NCBI RefSeq assembly: GCF_947179515.1
Contig: NC_067481.1
Location: forward strand, 1,086,570-1,150,569
Length of the DNA stretch: 64,000 nucleotides
DNA from: Apodemus sylvaticus
Taxonomy: Eukaryota > Chordata > Mammalia > Rodentia > Muridae
Direction of reading: 5' to 3'
Made by a program: the position numbers and the translations under genes. Under the pieces are notes generated by a model that was given only the letters and a program-made list of their open reading frames with translations, did no database searches and was not told where the DNA came from. Of this stretch, positions 21,774 to 33,847 are shown piece by piece (position 1 is the first letter of the stretch; every line of letters begins with the position of its first letter).

Positions 21774-23155
21774 TTTGAGATGTTAACTTGACTGGACCAG
21801 GGAATACCCAGAATAATACACTCAGATCCAAAAACCACCTCAGTGTCTGTGTGTCATTTTGCCGGACCCGAGCCTTCCTGGACCAAAGAATCCTGGTTAT
21901 CCCGCGGCAGAGTTTGGACTGTAACACCATTTAGGGGAAGCCCCCCCGACCTGTGGCAGCAGGATGTCAGTCAGGAGTACAAAGGGACATAAGAGAAGCT
22001 TTTGGAGACTGGGTAATTCTAGTAGGCTCTGGACCCACCTAGGTTGATCTGCTTGGAAGGAGTATGGGCGGAATAGGGCGAACTGTGGGCAGAAACCAGG
22101 TAGGGAAAGCTTGAAGGCAGGCTTTTAGATGGAGGAGTGGGTGCCCTGGAGTTGGGGTGGGCTGCCCAGCTGCGTATGAGACATGCTGGCAGGGGTAGGG
22201 TGGGACAAGGGGGCAAGAGCTCTGAAAGCAGCTTCACTCTAAAATGGACCTTGGGGCAGGGCTCTGGAACTTCTGGGGCATCCACAGGTTAGTTTTGCCT
22301 AAAATAGATGTTCTTTCTATAGCAAGAGAGCAACTGGAGTACCGTGATGAATTTCGGTGAGTCACCAGCCAGCACACACCCACTCTGTGCCCAGCTGTTA
22401 ATTTCTATTTACTTCTCCACAGAAGGGAAGAGAAAATAGAACGAGTTTGTTTGTACAAGCCCTTGGTTTAAGATAAACGCGGCCAATCCATATTTGCAGT
22501 TCTTAGATACATTTTGATTTTTGGCACCAGACAAAGCTGCAAAAGGGATACTATTTTATAGTCAGTGAAGATAAAAATCTCATTTTATGCAAAGGTATTT
22601 CTTGCACATGGCCTAGAATATCTTCATTTTCTACAATAAGGGTCCTCCTGCCTGAAATTGTGTTCTAGGCCAGAGGAGGGGGAATGATGTCACAACACAC
22701 AAACTGCTCTGCAAATTACAGAGCAAGCTTTCTTCAGAGATACAACCCACATCCTGAAGATCTTCAAACAGCCAAACAGTTCCTGTGTGAGCTCGAATTC
22801 CCCCTTCCTATATAAGATAAGGCAAAACATCCACATAGAAACCTGTACAAGATAGTCCTAGCAGCTGGATGCATGATAAATGAACAAACGTATTTATATA
22901 AAGAAGGAAACTCTGATCTGCATAAACCTTGAGGACATCATGATAAGTAAAATATACCAGATACAGGTTTCTGGAGTGAGCACTGGTAGAGGTGAAAGGT
23001 TGAATGGGGCCACCAGAGCCGGAGGAGGGGAATTGTTCAGTTAGTGTTCAGTGGACACAATGTTTCAGCTTGAAGAGATGGATAAGTTTTAGAAATCAGT
23101 GGTAGTAATGGTTACATAATAGCATGATGTGCTTAGTTTAAGGAAACAGTGGTTA
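21774..23155. other. Intergenic stretch, weakly repeat-like
   Basis: The start (TTTGAGATGTTAACTTGACT) resembles a medium-age rodent interspersed repeat. The rest shows no SINE or gene. Confidence 0.35.
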
Positions 23156-23159
23156 TAAA

Positions 23160-23245
23160 GGGCTAGGGATGTAGCTCAGTGGTAAAGCACTTGCCTGAAA
23201 TATGCCAAGTCCTGGGATAGAATCCCCAGCACAGAAAAATAAGGT
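23160..23245 (+). repeat. ID SINE (BC1-like, tRNA-Ala derived)
   Basis: GGGCTAGGGATGTAGCTCAG, TGGTAAAGCACTTGCCTG and AATCCCCAGCACAG, with A-box and B-box-like positions and a short A-rich tail. Confidence 0.85.
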
Positions 23246-24154
23246 TAAAATGAAAATTTTCATGTTAGATATATTTTGCTACAAAGCTAAGGCTACCCTG
23301 GCTATTTATTTACACTGGCTGGCCTTGATTATATATATATATAATCAGGCTCAATTCACAGAGGCCTGCCTTGTGTACCGGGTACCGGGGTTAATGGTGT
23401 GCACCATCATACAAGGCAAAGCTAATTTGCTGTATCAACCAGCTCTAGAGATGCAACCCTGGTGGTCCTTTACTCATGTGGCTTCTCTGAGCCACTGTTG
23501 CTTCTGGTGTAGGTGGGAGTTGTAATTTGTCCCTACCCTGAGGGTTGTTTAGAGGTACAAAGGGTGATCCAGGCCAGGATACCCTGTCCATTACCCAACC
23601 TTATTTTCCACTCTGAACAGCCACCACAGACTCTACAACCTAGTGCAAGCTAAAAGCAGGAGGTGGCCACCTGTTGTAGAAAATATTTCATCTCAATGGG
23701 GGGTGGGGGGTGCCCCATCTTTGATCATTCCGTTCCTGGATAAAAGACATGCAACTTTTATGGGACATCTACCCTCTATGCAATTAGAATCTATTTCCCC
23801 ATCAATAACCATGAATTATAACTTGCTATGTTCCATCTGGGCTGCTCTTAACTCAAATTGGCCAGCCTTCGTGGCCATGTATTCAGAACTGACTCATCAC
23901 ATAGCGGCTTCCTCCTCTCCTTTCTTCTCCCCCTGGAGGTCTCCTCAGATCCCAAGCCAGGGAACACAAGAACCCGCCTATCTCTCTTCTGACCAACTAT
24001 TGGCTGTAGGCAACTTTATTCAACAATCAGGGATAACTTGAGGGTTTGGAGTATGAACTTGGGTATGTGTAGACTCTCTCACAGCCAGGCCTTGGGAGCC
24101 AGTGTTTAGCATTACAATACAAGCAAAAGACCAAGCTTCAACAGCCACCAGAAT

Positions 24155-24292
24155 CCCACAGGTCCTAAGTTCGAATCCCAGCAACTACATGGTGGCTCTC
24201 AACCATCTGTAATGAGATCTGATGCCCTCTTCTGGTGTGTCAGAAGAGATCTATAGTGTACTTACATTTATTTATAAATAAATCAATCTTAA
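24155..24292 (+). repeat. B2 SINE, 5' truncated
   Basis: GGTCCTAAGTTCGAATCCCA, GATGCCCTCTTCTGGTGTG and a TTTATAAATAAATC tail. Confidence 0.88.
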
Positions 24293-24454
24293 CTTGAATC
24301 AAAACTTATGAAACAGAAAATCTGAATTTACCATTGTCATGTTTACTCTTCAGTAATATTAAGTACATTCAGGTCCTTAAGCGAACATTACCACCATCAT
24401 CTCCAGAACTTATCCATCTTTCCAAACTGACTCTTTCACCATAAAACATTACCC

Positions 24455-24662
24455 TCAGGCCAGGAAGATGGCTCAGAGGGTGAAGGGCTTGCTGCTACAC
24501 ACACCTGGTGACCTGACGTCCATTCTTGGAACTCACATAACAATGGAAGGAGAAAACTCATTGTTAAAAATTGTCCTCTAATTTCTACGCCTACATCATG
24601 GCACACACACACACACACATCATGTATATATCCCCTCACAACAAAAGAAAAGGAGTAAACAT
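24455..24662 (+). repeat. B3 SINE with (CA)n tail
   Basis: GCCAGGAAGATGGCTCAGAG, GGTGACCTGACGTCCATTC and a CA run at 24601-24620. Confidence 0.8.
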
Positions 24663-25173
24663 TACTCCCCATGATGAGAGCCTACCCCTTGGAACAGGTC
24701 CTGTGCTGGGAGGGTAGAATGGTTTCTTAGATAAGAGATCGCCACATGCAAATCACATTGCTCTCAACCAGTGGTCCTCAACTGTTGGTAGTGGTGAGTG
24801 TCTTGTTCCCAACACCTGATATTATATAAACATATTTGGTGGTTACCACTGAGGAGAGGGAAGATAGTGTGGAGGCCAGGACTGCTACTCGGTTTCCTAC
24901 ACTGCATAGTTCAGCTCCCTCATCCAGCTAGAATCATCTGCCCCTGTTGTCAGAAAAGCTGGGGTTCAGATAGATGCCCTCTGATAGTCCCAAAAGCTAA
25001 GAGTGAGTAGTCTTGTGAAAGGCTAGCTGAGGGGACAGCAGCATACACCTCCTGGCCCAGCGTCTCTGCTCCACCCTCCATGACCTTTCCGGTTCTCTGG
25101 ATCACACAATCCTTTCCCACCATTAGCCTCTTTATGGATGAACATCTATGTCTCAGTAAAATCATGTTGAAGC

Positions 25174-25325
25174 AGCTGGGTGGTAGTGGTGCACACCTTT
25201 AATCCCAGTGCTCAGGAGACAAAAGAACTTGGATATCTATGAGTTAGAAGCCAGCCTGGTCTACAGAGAGAGTTCCAGGACAGCTAGTGCTACATGAAGA
25301 GATCCTGTCTTGAAAAAGAAAACCA
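25174..25325 (+). repeat. B1 SINE
   Basis: GCTGGGTGGTAGTGGTGCAC to GATCCTGTCTTGAAAAAG. Confidence 0.88.
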
Positions 25326-25449
25326 ATCATGTTGAAGATGTAATCTCAGTGTGTTTGTAGATGGAGACTTTGAAGAAAAAAATAATGTTAAATTTGGTTG
25401 TGATGGCAGAGGCATCCTACAGGATTAATGGCTTCACAGGAGGAGGAAG

Positions 25450-25580
25450 AGAGGCTAGGCATGGAGACAGAATTCTGTAATCCCAGCATTTGGCAAACCA
25501 AGATAGAAGACTAAGTTTCATGTGAATTTAGGCTACATGGTAAGACTCTATCTCAAAATGCAAAACCAAACAAAAAAAAA
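25450..25580 (+). repeat. B1-like SINE, old
   Basis: GGCTAGGCATGGAGACAGAA, TGTAATCCCAGCATTTGGC and CTCTATCTCAAAATGC. Confidence 0.6.
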
Positions 25581-26990
25581 GAATAGAAGGGGACCAAGGG
25601 GAAAAGAAAGAGAAGTTTCTAGTAAATGGGGAGAGAGGCTTTTTAAAGAGATAATAGAAGGACACCATCTAAAAGCTAAGAGGACAGCCTTCAACAGAAA
25701 CCAAGCCTACCTTCATCTTGAGCTTGGAGCCTGCAGACCTGTGAAAAATAATGGCTTCCTGTGCATAAGCCGCCCAGCTCAAGGAGTGGTTCTAACAGAG
25801 GCTTCTGATGTTCACCCACTACCCCCAAATGTTCAAATTTGTATATTTACCACAGTTTCATAGAAGCACCTTTGCTCTCCATTCTGACATCTGTGGAGTT
25901 ATCTTCTCTTCTGGGGAAGCATTGGTGTTCATACTATGTGACCTTGGGAGGGTGGTGCATTTTATGAGGGATAGGTTTGGGTTCATAGTGGCTTGTGGTC
26001 TCAGAAGTCTGGACCTTCCCTGAACTGTCTTTAGGGACACCACTATGCCAAAACTGGCCAGGGTTATTCCTGAGAAGACATGTCCTAGGGCTCAGCTCTG
26101 GAACTGTGTCAGAAACAAGACTTCTAATACAGGAAGTGGTTGTGGAAAATTCTTCCAGTCACCACGTGGACAAACCCTGAGGACATGACCCTATTTAGCT
26201 CTTCCATCATAAGCTCCTTGCACAACATATGGTCCCATAAATGCCTTTTATCCCCAGTAGAGATCCTGTGCCTTCTTGGAATGCCCATGTCTGTGGTCCA
26301 TGCATCTCAGCCTGGTGGGGCTCTTCTGGGACCCGACATGTCACATCTGATGAAATCTATTCATTTCAGGAAACACCAAGATGAACAACGAGCTTAACAG
26401 AAAGCTCTCTTTTCTTTCCAGAAAATTTTGCAAATCTTTCACACAAAAAGTCAACCGCCAGTTATGCAAACAAGACAAAAGTAGATGGAGTGGATCCTAT
26501 TGTTACCCTAAGGACTGACAAGAATGGACGATCAGCACCTTGGAGGACCGTCAAGGGGACAGGATGAGGGAAATAGTCATCAGGCCCCATTGAGCCCATC
26601 CTTTAGCTAGGGAAATCTAATATGTCTTCTACCTTCTCCTGGGGTCCCTAGACAGACTGGGGCCCTGGTACCCACAGCAGTCTCTAGTCTTGAAAGTAAA
26701 GGCAACGATAGATGTTATAGAGGTATTATGGTTAATAACAAGCAGATATGTGTAAGCCCCAAGAGAGGACATGGCCCAGTGACCCCGCCCAACTCCCCCA
26801 GGGTGGATATTAACCTCCACCCTGCCAAGTAATCTCCAACAGTGCTAAATAGAATGAAAATAGCTGATGTACAATGACAGCTCTCAAGCCAGATGTTCCA
26901 AGTGACATTCTGATGTACTACCCCTAAGGATGGTTCCTATGAGAAGAAGGGACCGTCTATAAAAAAAAGAGACATTTGTGTGGGTTTAGA
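25581..26990. other. Intergenic stretch, nothing assigned
   Basis: About 1.4 kb with no recognised repeat family or gene. The small open frames have no recognisable features. Confidence 0.4.
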
Positions 26991-26994
26991 GTTT

Positions 26995-28652
26995 TAATAC
27001 CTTTTAATTTTAATATTTTGTTATTGGTTATTTTCTTTTACATTTCAAATGTTATCCCCTTGTCCCAGTTTCCCCTTCTTGAACCCCCATCCAACTCCCC
27101 CTCCCCCCTTCTTCTATGAGGCAGCTCTCCCTCCCACCCACTCACCCACCCACTCCCACCTCCCCACCCTGGCATTCCCCTACACTGCTGCATTGAGCCT
27201 TCACAGGACCAAGGGCCTCTCCTCCTCTGCTACATATGCAGCTGGAGCCATTTGTCCCTCCATGTGTATTCTTTGGTTGGTGGTTTAGTCCCTGGGAGCT
27301 CTGGAGGGGGGTCGTTAGTTAGTTGATATCGTTATTCTTTCTATGAGGTTGAAAAACCCTTTCAGCTCCTTCAGTCCTTCCTCTAATTCCTCCACTGAGG
27401 TCTCTGTGCTTAGTCTGATGGTTGCCAAGAGCATCTGCATCTGTATTTGTCAGGCTCTGGCAGAGCCTCTCAGGGGACAGCCACACCAGGTTCCTGTTGG
27501 CAAGCAATTCTTGGAATCAGCAATAGTGTCTGGGTTCGGTGTCAACAGATGGGATGGATCCCTAGTCTCTGGATGGCCTTTCCTTCAGTCTCTGCCCCAC
27601 TCTTTGTCCCTGAATATCCTTTGCACAGGAACAATTCTGTGCTAATATTTTTGAGATGGGTGGGTGGCCCCATCCCTCAACTAGGATCAGTGCATAACCT
27701 CTGGATATGGTCTCTACAGGTTCTCTCTCCCCTTTGTTAGGTATCTCAGCTAATGTCATCCCTATTGGGTCCTGGGAGCCTCTTTCTTTCCTGGCATCTG
27801 GGACTTCATGGTGACTACCCCCAGTTCCCCATCCCCCATTGCTATACACCTCAATTTCCTGATGCTCCAAACTTCTTCCCCCCATCTCCTCCCATACCTG
27901 ATCCTGTCCCCCTTTTTCCCTTATCCTCCTTTCCTCCTCACAGGTCCCTCCCTCCCTCTACCTCCTGTGATTATTTTGTTCTCCCTTCTAAGTAGGACTG
28001 AAGCACCCACACTTTGGTCTTCCTTCTTCTTGAGCTTCATATGGTCTGTGAGTTGTATTGTGAGTATTCTGAGCTTTTTTCCTAATGTCCACTTATCAGT
28101 GAGTACATACCAAGTCTGTTCTTCTGTTACCTCACTCAAGATGATATTTTCTAGTTCCATCCATTTGCCTGCAAATTTCATGAAGTCATTGTTTTTAATC
28201 GCTGAGTAGTACTCCATTATGTAAATGTACCACATTTTCTGTATCCATTTCTCTGTTGAGGGACATCTGGGTTGTTTCCAGCTTCTGGCTATTATAAATA
28301 AGGCTGCTATGAACATAGTGGAGCATGTGTCCTTATGATCCATTGGAGCATTTTTTGTGTATTTGCCCAGGAGTCGTATAGCTGGGTCCTCAGGTAATAC
28401 TACTTGCAATTTTCTGAGAAATTGCTAGACTGATTTCCAGAGTGGTTGTACCAGCTTGCAATTCCACCAGCATTGGAGGAATGTTCCTCTTTCTTCACAT
28501 CCTTACCAGCACTCAAAAACTCAGCTGTCACCTGAATTTTTGTTCTTAGCCATTCTGATTGGTGTAAGGTAGAATCTCAGAGTCATTTTGATTTGCATTT
28601 CCCTAATGATTAAGGAAGTTGAACATTTCTTTAGGTGTTTCTCGGCCATTTG
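26995..28652 (-). mobile_element. L1 (LINE-1) 3' fragment: ORF2 C-terminus and 3' UTR
   Basis: The 3' end is at the left, where TTTACATTTCAAATGTTATC (reverse) is typical of mouse L1 3' UTRs. At 27921-28409 an open minus frame encodes CPSTEKWIQKMWYIYIMEYY and later KLKKKEDQSV, the ORF2 C-terminal signature. The element is 5' truncated near 28652 and lacks the endonuclease and reverse-transcriptase domains, so it is inactive. Confidence 0.93.
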
Positions 28653-28659
28653 GGATCCC

Positions 28660-28738
28660 TAGCATAGAATTGTAGCTCAGCGGAGCCTTACCTAGCACAT
28701 TTGAGACTCAGGGTTCCATCACCAGGATATCTCCCCCA
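28660..28738 (+). repeat. ID-like SINE fragment
   Basis: GAATTGTAGCTCAGCGGAGC and GACTCAGGGTTCCATCACC resemble a diverged ID/tRNA-derived head. Confidence 0.5.
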
Positions 28739-28814
28739 CCCTTGCCCCCCCTCCCAAATTGCTTTTAACTTTTCTGAGTATCCTGTAGTCTGGAGTCCAA
28801 TAAAAAGCAAATTA

Positions 28815-29038
28815 AGGCTAGGCAGTGGTGGTACACACCTTTAATCCCAGCACTTTGGAGGCAGAGACCGGCAGATTCCTGAGTTCAAGGCCAGCCTGGT
28901 CTACAAAGTGAGTTCCAGGACAGCCAGGACTCCACAGAGAGACCCTGTCTCGAAAAACAAAAAAAAAACAACAACAAAAAAAAAAACAAAAAAACAAAAA
29001 AAGAAAGAAAGAAAGAAAGAAAAAAGAAAAAGAAAAAG
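28815..29038 (+). repeat. B1 SINE with long A-rich tail
   Basis: GGCTAGGCAGTGGTGGTACA to CCCTGTCTCGAAAAAC, followed by about 70 bases of (A)nC and GAAA runs. Confidence 0.93.
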
Positions 29039-29850
29039 CAGCTTAACTGTAAAACTGAGTAAGTTGTGTACAGTACTTCTAAAGTCTGGGTTCTGATTAG
29101 CCTGGGACATTGCTGCTCCCACTTCTCAGTGCTGAGCGCTTCCGGCTTCATGTTCTGTACCATTACCTGTTCCCGGATCCTTATATAAATAGAAGCCAAC
29201 ACATGCTTCATTCAGCTCACTAAGGGATCCAGAAAGATGGATGAGCAAAGGATGCAGCCAGGCTCCTAACGACCTAGCGTGGCCATGGACCTGGTGGAAA
29301 GGGCCAAGGTTTTGCAAACAAGAGTCTGACCTGTGTGCACGTGGGTGCTAAAAAGACACAGCTTGTTCCAGAATCACACTTTTCTGGTATCCTCAACACG
29401 CTGAATCAATGAAGAAGGAGGCGTAAATGTCAAACATGCCAACAGGTCCAGTCGCAGGGAGTGTGGCAGTGGCCTTTGCATGGAGAGATCACAGTCTGGC
29501 CAACTTCAGCAGACAAAGAGGATCCGATAAGGGTAAGGAATAGGAAGGGTGACTAAGAGCCAGGTAAGGGACAGATGAGACAGCAAAAGTGGTGGAGGTT
29601 CTGCCTTGCCCCAGCCACGGGCAACAGTGGTCCCCACACTATCTCTGCTGGGTTCCAGAGTCCAAGCTAGTCCCCAGATCCTAAGTGTTTGGAGTTCAAG
29701 ACCATTAAAAAAAAAAAGACACTCAAACTCAATTCAAATTATTATTAGCCAAATTTATTAAGGCTGCTAGCAGTCATTAATCTAAATCAGAGATGCGCTG
29801 TGCAGACGCTAGGAAAGGAGGGCTTTTACTTTCTTTTTCATTTCTTTTAT
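29039..29850. other. Intergenic stretch, nothing assigned
   Basis: No repeat family or gene recognised apart from an A run at 29706-29718. Confidence 0.4.
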
Positions 29851-29852
29851 TG

Positions 29853-29999
29853 TTTTGTTTTGTTTTATGAGACAGGGTTTCTCTGTGTAACCTTTGTTGT
29901 CCTGGAACTAGGCCCGTAGATCAGACTGGCCTCAAATTCACAGAGATCTACCTACCTCTGCCTCCTGAGTGCTGGGATTAAAGATGTGCACTGCCACTG
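29853..29999 (-). repeat. B1 SINE
   Basis: ATGAGACAGGGTTTCTCTGT to GTGCACTGCCACTGG. Confidence 0.88.
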
Positions 30000-30346
30000 G
30001 AAGACTATTTAAAGGCAAAAACCCTGTTCGGTTCTGCCAAGATTAGATTGTCACAGTGACCTCAAAATAGTCCTTGATTATCTGCACAAGCAGGTCACAG
30101 AAGCCATCATTGGCAGTTTGTCATAGCATAACAAGCAGATAGTCATGGCTGTACATCTGGACGGCAGGAGTCAAGGTTGCTGGGAACTTATCTGTCAGAG
30201 ACAAATGGCAATTAGGAATCAAGAGAGATGCCTGGCACAAAATGGGGTTTCTTTAGCTACCATACTCACGTACTCAAAATGTGAGTGGACGGGGCAAAGC
30301 ACCAGGGTGAATACTTCCCAAGCATCTGGGAGGCAGAGCACATGCG

Positions 30347-30615
30347 CTCTCTCCCCCTTCCTCCCTCCCTCCCTCTCTCTCCCTCCCTCCCTCTCTCTCT
30401 CTCCCTCCCTCCCTCTCTCTCCCCTCCCTCCCTCCCTCTCTCTCCCTCCCTCTCTCTCTCTTCCCCTCCCTCCCTCCCTCTCTCCCCCTCCCTCCCTCCC
30501 TCCTTCCCTTCCTCCCCCTCTCTCTCCCCTCCCTCCCTCCCTCTCTCCCTCCCTCTCTCTCTCCCCTCCCTCCCTCCCTCCCTCTCTCTCTCCCTCCCTC
30601 CCTCCCTCTCTGTCT

Positions 30616-30672
<57 letters not shown>

Positions 30673-30681
30673 TTCTCTCTC
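30347..30681. repeat. Polypyrimidine tract (CCCT)n/(CT)n
   Basis: Bases 30347-30611 are C or T only (265 nt); the tract continues to about 30681 with G only at 30612, 30616 and 30667. The long Ser/Pro/Leu and Arg/Glu/Gly frames on the two strands are low-complexity artefacts. Confidence 0.98.
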
Positions 30682-30699
30682 ACTCACACACACAATCTA

Positions 30700-31380
30700 G
30701 AAGGACTGTATTGAGACATGAGCTCTCCTCACTTAAGCTCAGAGTCTGAAAGTGGAGTCCTCTTAGGCCTGCAGCATAAGCAACCTGGCCCTTTGGAAAC
30801 AGGTAATTTCCTGATTCCCTAGGCTTTCCTTCAGTGGTACCTGAGGGGGACACTTAGTCAGAGATGACCTGGAGCTTTTGTGAGGGGTCAGTAGATGTGA
30901 AAGGCAGTCTGGGAAAGGCTCCCACCATCTCTACCTGGTCTCTTCCAGCTGGGAGCCTCTTCCTCTCTAGGCCTAGCTAGCCAAGCCCTGAATGATATAT
31001 TCAGGTGGAGACTGCATTTATGTGTATTCCGAGGATGCAGGGACTCAAGCATAATGAAGTCTTTTCCTTTGGTTGATGACCTGCGCTGCATACCTCCTCC
31101 CCACCCAGTGCCATCGATTGGCTCAGGGGCACACGTGGATTATTATTACCAGTGTGGTGGATCTGTAATGGGCTTTGGAAATGGAGCTTGAGCAAATCAA
31201 GTTATTTCATCCCCACAAGGCAAAAGTAGGAGCTGTGCTTTCTCTTCCAGGAGGGAGCTGGTATCTGCAGACAGGGCAGGAGAGCAAGCAGGACTCTGAC
31301 ACTCCTTAGCAGCTGTGTCCAGCTCCTTCCATTATGTGACTGTCAGCCTTCTTCTCCATCAGGAGACATTTCAGTCAGTC
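30700..31380. other. Intergenic stretch, nothing assigned
   Basis: No repeat or gene recognised. Confidence 0.4.
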
Positions 31381-31382
31381 TT

Positions 31383-32036
31383 TTTTATCTAATTTATTTA
31401 TTCACTTTACATCCAGATCGCTGCCCCGACTTCTCCCGGTTCCCCCCTTACAAAGTCCTTCTCCCAAACCTCTCCCCTTCTCCTCTAGGAGGGTGGAGAT
31501 GCCCCCTGGGTATTCCCCACCCTGGCACATCAAGTCTGTAAAGCTGGGTGCATCCTCTCCCACTGAGGCCAGCCAAGGCAGCCTAGTTAGGGGAAGGGGA
31601 TCCACAGACAGGCATCAGCTTTAGGAGCAGCCCCTGCTCCAGATGTTAGGGGACCCCTCATGAAGACCGGGCTGCACATCTGCTACATATGTGCAGGGTG
31701 GCCCAGGTCCAGCCTGTGTATGCTCTTTGGTTGGTGGTTCAGTCTCTGTAAGCCCTCAAAGGTCCAGGTTAGTTGACTCTTGATTTTCCTGTAGTGTTCC
31801 TATCCCCTCCGTGCCCCCCCCCATTGTTCCTCCAAATTTTCCATAAGACTTTTAGCTCCATCCAGTGTTTGGCTGTGGGCCTTTGCATCTATTTCAGTCA
31901 GCTGTTCGGTGGAGCCTCTCAGAGGACAGTTACCCTAGGTTCTGGTCTGCAAGCCTAACAGATTAACGTTAATAGTGTCAGGGATTGGTACTTAATTTTG
32001 GGATGCGTCTCAAGCTGGACCAATTTCCTCAGTCTC
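31383..32036 (-). mobile_element. L1 3' UTR segment (3' part of a 5'-inverted L1)
   Basis: TTTATTCACTTTACATCCAG at the left edge and the Pro/Ser-rich-looking 3' UTR that follows are L1 3'-end sequence in reverse. At about 32037 the orientation flips to sense ORF2. Confidence 0.8.
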
Positions 32037-32425
32037 TGGTTCGGAAGTAATCCACAAATTCAATGCAATTCCCATCCAAATTCTAACACAATTCTCAACA
32101 GACCTTGAAAGAACAATCCTCAACTTCATATGGAAAAACAAACAAAAATCCCAGGATAGTTAAAAACAATCCTGTACAATAAAAGAACTTCTAGAGGTAC
32201 CACCATCCCTGATCTCAAGCTGTACTACAGAGCAATTGTAAGAAAAACTGCATTGCATTGCCATAGAAACCGACAGGTTGATCGATGGAATTGAACTGAA
32301 GACCCAGAAATAAACCCACACACCTACAGATACTTGATTTTTGACAAAAAAAAAAAGCCAAAACCATACAATGGAAAAAATAAAGCTTCTTCAACAAATG
32401 GTGTTGGTCTAACTGGATACCGGAC
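32037..32425 (+). mobile_element. L1 ORF2 segment in sense orientation (inverted 5' part)
   Basis: Frames in this segment encode FNAIPIQI, LNFIWKNKQ, ELKTQK and KLLQQMVLV with stops between, which is the ORF2 stretch after the reverse-transcriptase domain. It is oriented opposite to the adjoining 3' UTR. It is decayed by stop codons and indels. Confidence 0.85.
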
Positions 32426-32426
32426 A

Positions 32427-32430
32427 TTTT

Positions 32431-32506
<76 letters not shown>

Positions 32507-32508
32507 TT
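32427..32508. repeat. (TTTC)n microsatellite
   Basis: About 80 bases of TTTC. It sits exactly at the 3' end of the minus-strand L1 on its right, so it reads as an expanded GAAA tail of that L1. Confidence 0.97.
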
Positions 32509-33188
32509 TATTAGATATTTTCTTTATTTACATTTCAAATGTTATCCCCTTTTCTGGTTTCCCCTCAAAAAACATCCCATCCCCCCCACACCCCCTCCCC
32601 TGTGCTCACCAACCCATCTACTCCCGATTCCCTGTCCTGGCATTCCCCTATACTAGGTCATTGAGCCTTCTCAGGGCCAAGAGCCTCTCCTCCCTTTGAT
32701 GTCCAACAAGGCCATCCTCAGCTGGAGCCATGAGTCCCTCCATGTGTACTCTGTGGTTGGTGGTTTAGTCCCTGGGAGCTCTGGGGGTACTGGTTGGTTC
32801 ATATTGCTGTTCCTCCTATGGGGTTGAAAGCTCCTTCAGTTGCTTGGGTCCTTTCTCTAGCTCCTCCACTAGGGACTTTGTCCTCAGTCCAATGGTTGGC
32901 TGAGCGCACCTACCTCCGTATTTGTCATGCACTGGCAGAGTCTCTCAGAATAGAGCTATATCAGGCTCCTGTCAGCAAGCACTTGTTGGCATTCACATTA
33001 GTGTCTGGGTTTGGTGATAGTATCCCCAGGTGCAGCAGTCTCTGGTTGGCCTTTCCTTCAGTCTCTGCCCCACACTTTGTCTCTGTGTCTCCTCCCATGG
33101 TTATTTTGTTCCCCCTTCTAAGAAGGACCAAAGTATCCATCCTTTGGTCTTCCTTCTTCTTGAGCTTCGTTTGGTCTATATCAGACAT
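32509..33188 (-). mobile_element. L1 3' end: ORF2 C-terminal tail and 3' UTR
   Basis: TTTACATTTCAAATGTTATC at the left edge, and minus-strand KLKKKEDQRMDTLVLLRRGN at about 33110-33180. 5' truncated; no enzymatic domain remains. Confidence 0.92.
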
Positions 33189-33207
33189 TCTTATAAAAAG
33201 AGAGTCT

Positions 33208-33285
33208 TGCTCGGCTGGATATGTGACCCAGTAGTAAAATGCTGACCTAGCACGTGTGAGGTTCTGGGCTAGCATGACAAAAAAA
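33208..33285 (+). repeat. ID-like SINE fragment
   Basis: GGCTGGATATGTGACCCAGT and GGTTCTGGGCTAGCATGAC. Confidence 0.5.
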
Positions 33286-33847
33286 AGTTCTTAAGCCCAT
33301 TTGATTGTGAATCTGATGTCTACATTAATTAATTTTAAAAGTGAAAAACACATTAACATTTAATATTCAATCTAAAAAAACAAAAAACAAAAACCAGGTT
33401 TTTTCTCTCCCAGGGGAATTCTAAGGATATTTGATACATGTGTTTGGGAGCAGCAATGGAAAAGTTCAGGGGCGGTGGCTATGACAGCGGTGAGTGTCTG
33501 TGTCATATGATGAGAGGTTTGTGGTGGAACAGTGGCAGACCTTGAGGAGAGACTTGGATTCTAGGACTTTGTAAAGCTCCAGCTCTTGTGCCCCATGCTG
33601 GATTCTCAGTACTATCGTCATACCCAGAGGATGGAAAGGTAGGTGGGTAGCTTGGTGCTCAGTATGGTCTATGAACTGCAAAGGCCTCTGAATCCCTTTC
33701 ATGCTCAGACTTGAATTAGAGTCCCCCCTCATGACTTCATCTCAGTTCATTAGCTGTGCAGAAATCCTGTTTTAAAATGACAGGCATCACATTCACAGAT
33801 ACTGAAGGTTAAAATTCTAGCTTCTCTCTTGGAATGTCCATTTAGAT

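Noticed and set aside
23160..23245. tRNA-like sequence with A and B boxes (also B2/B3 heads elsewhere)
   Set aside because: These are tRNA-derived SINEs (ID, B2, B3, B4), with diverged arms and A-rich tails, not functional tRNA genes.
23327..23346. Perfect 20-base AT palindrome (GATTATATATATATATAATC)
   Set aside because: Short and composed of TA repeats; expected by chance from a microsatellite and not linked to any feature.
23643..24041. 132-codon plus-strand open frame
   Set aside because: No recognisable motif, no CpG island, no splice evidence and ordinary composition; most likely chance.
27921..28409. 162-codon minus-strand open frame
   Set aside because: C-terminal remnant of L1 ORF2 in a 5'-truncated element, with no reverse-transcriptase domain; treated as part of the mobile element.
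30145..30749. Long Ser/Pro/Leu and Arg/Glu/Gly frames on both strands
   Set aside because: Translations of the CT/CCCT tract; low complexity in every frame.
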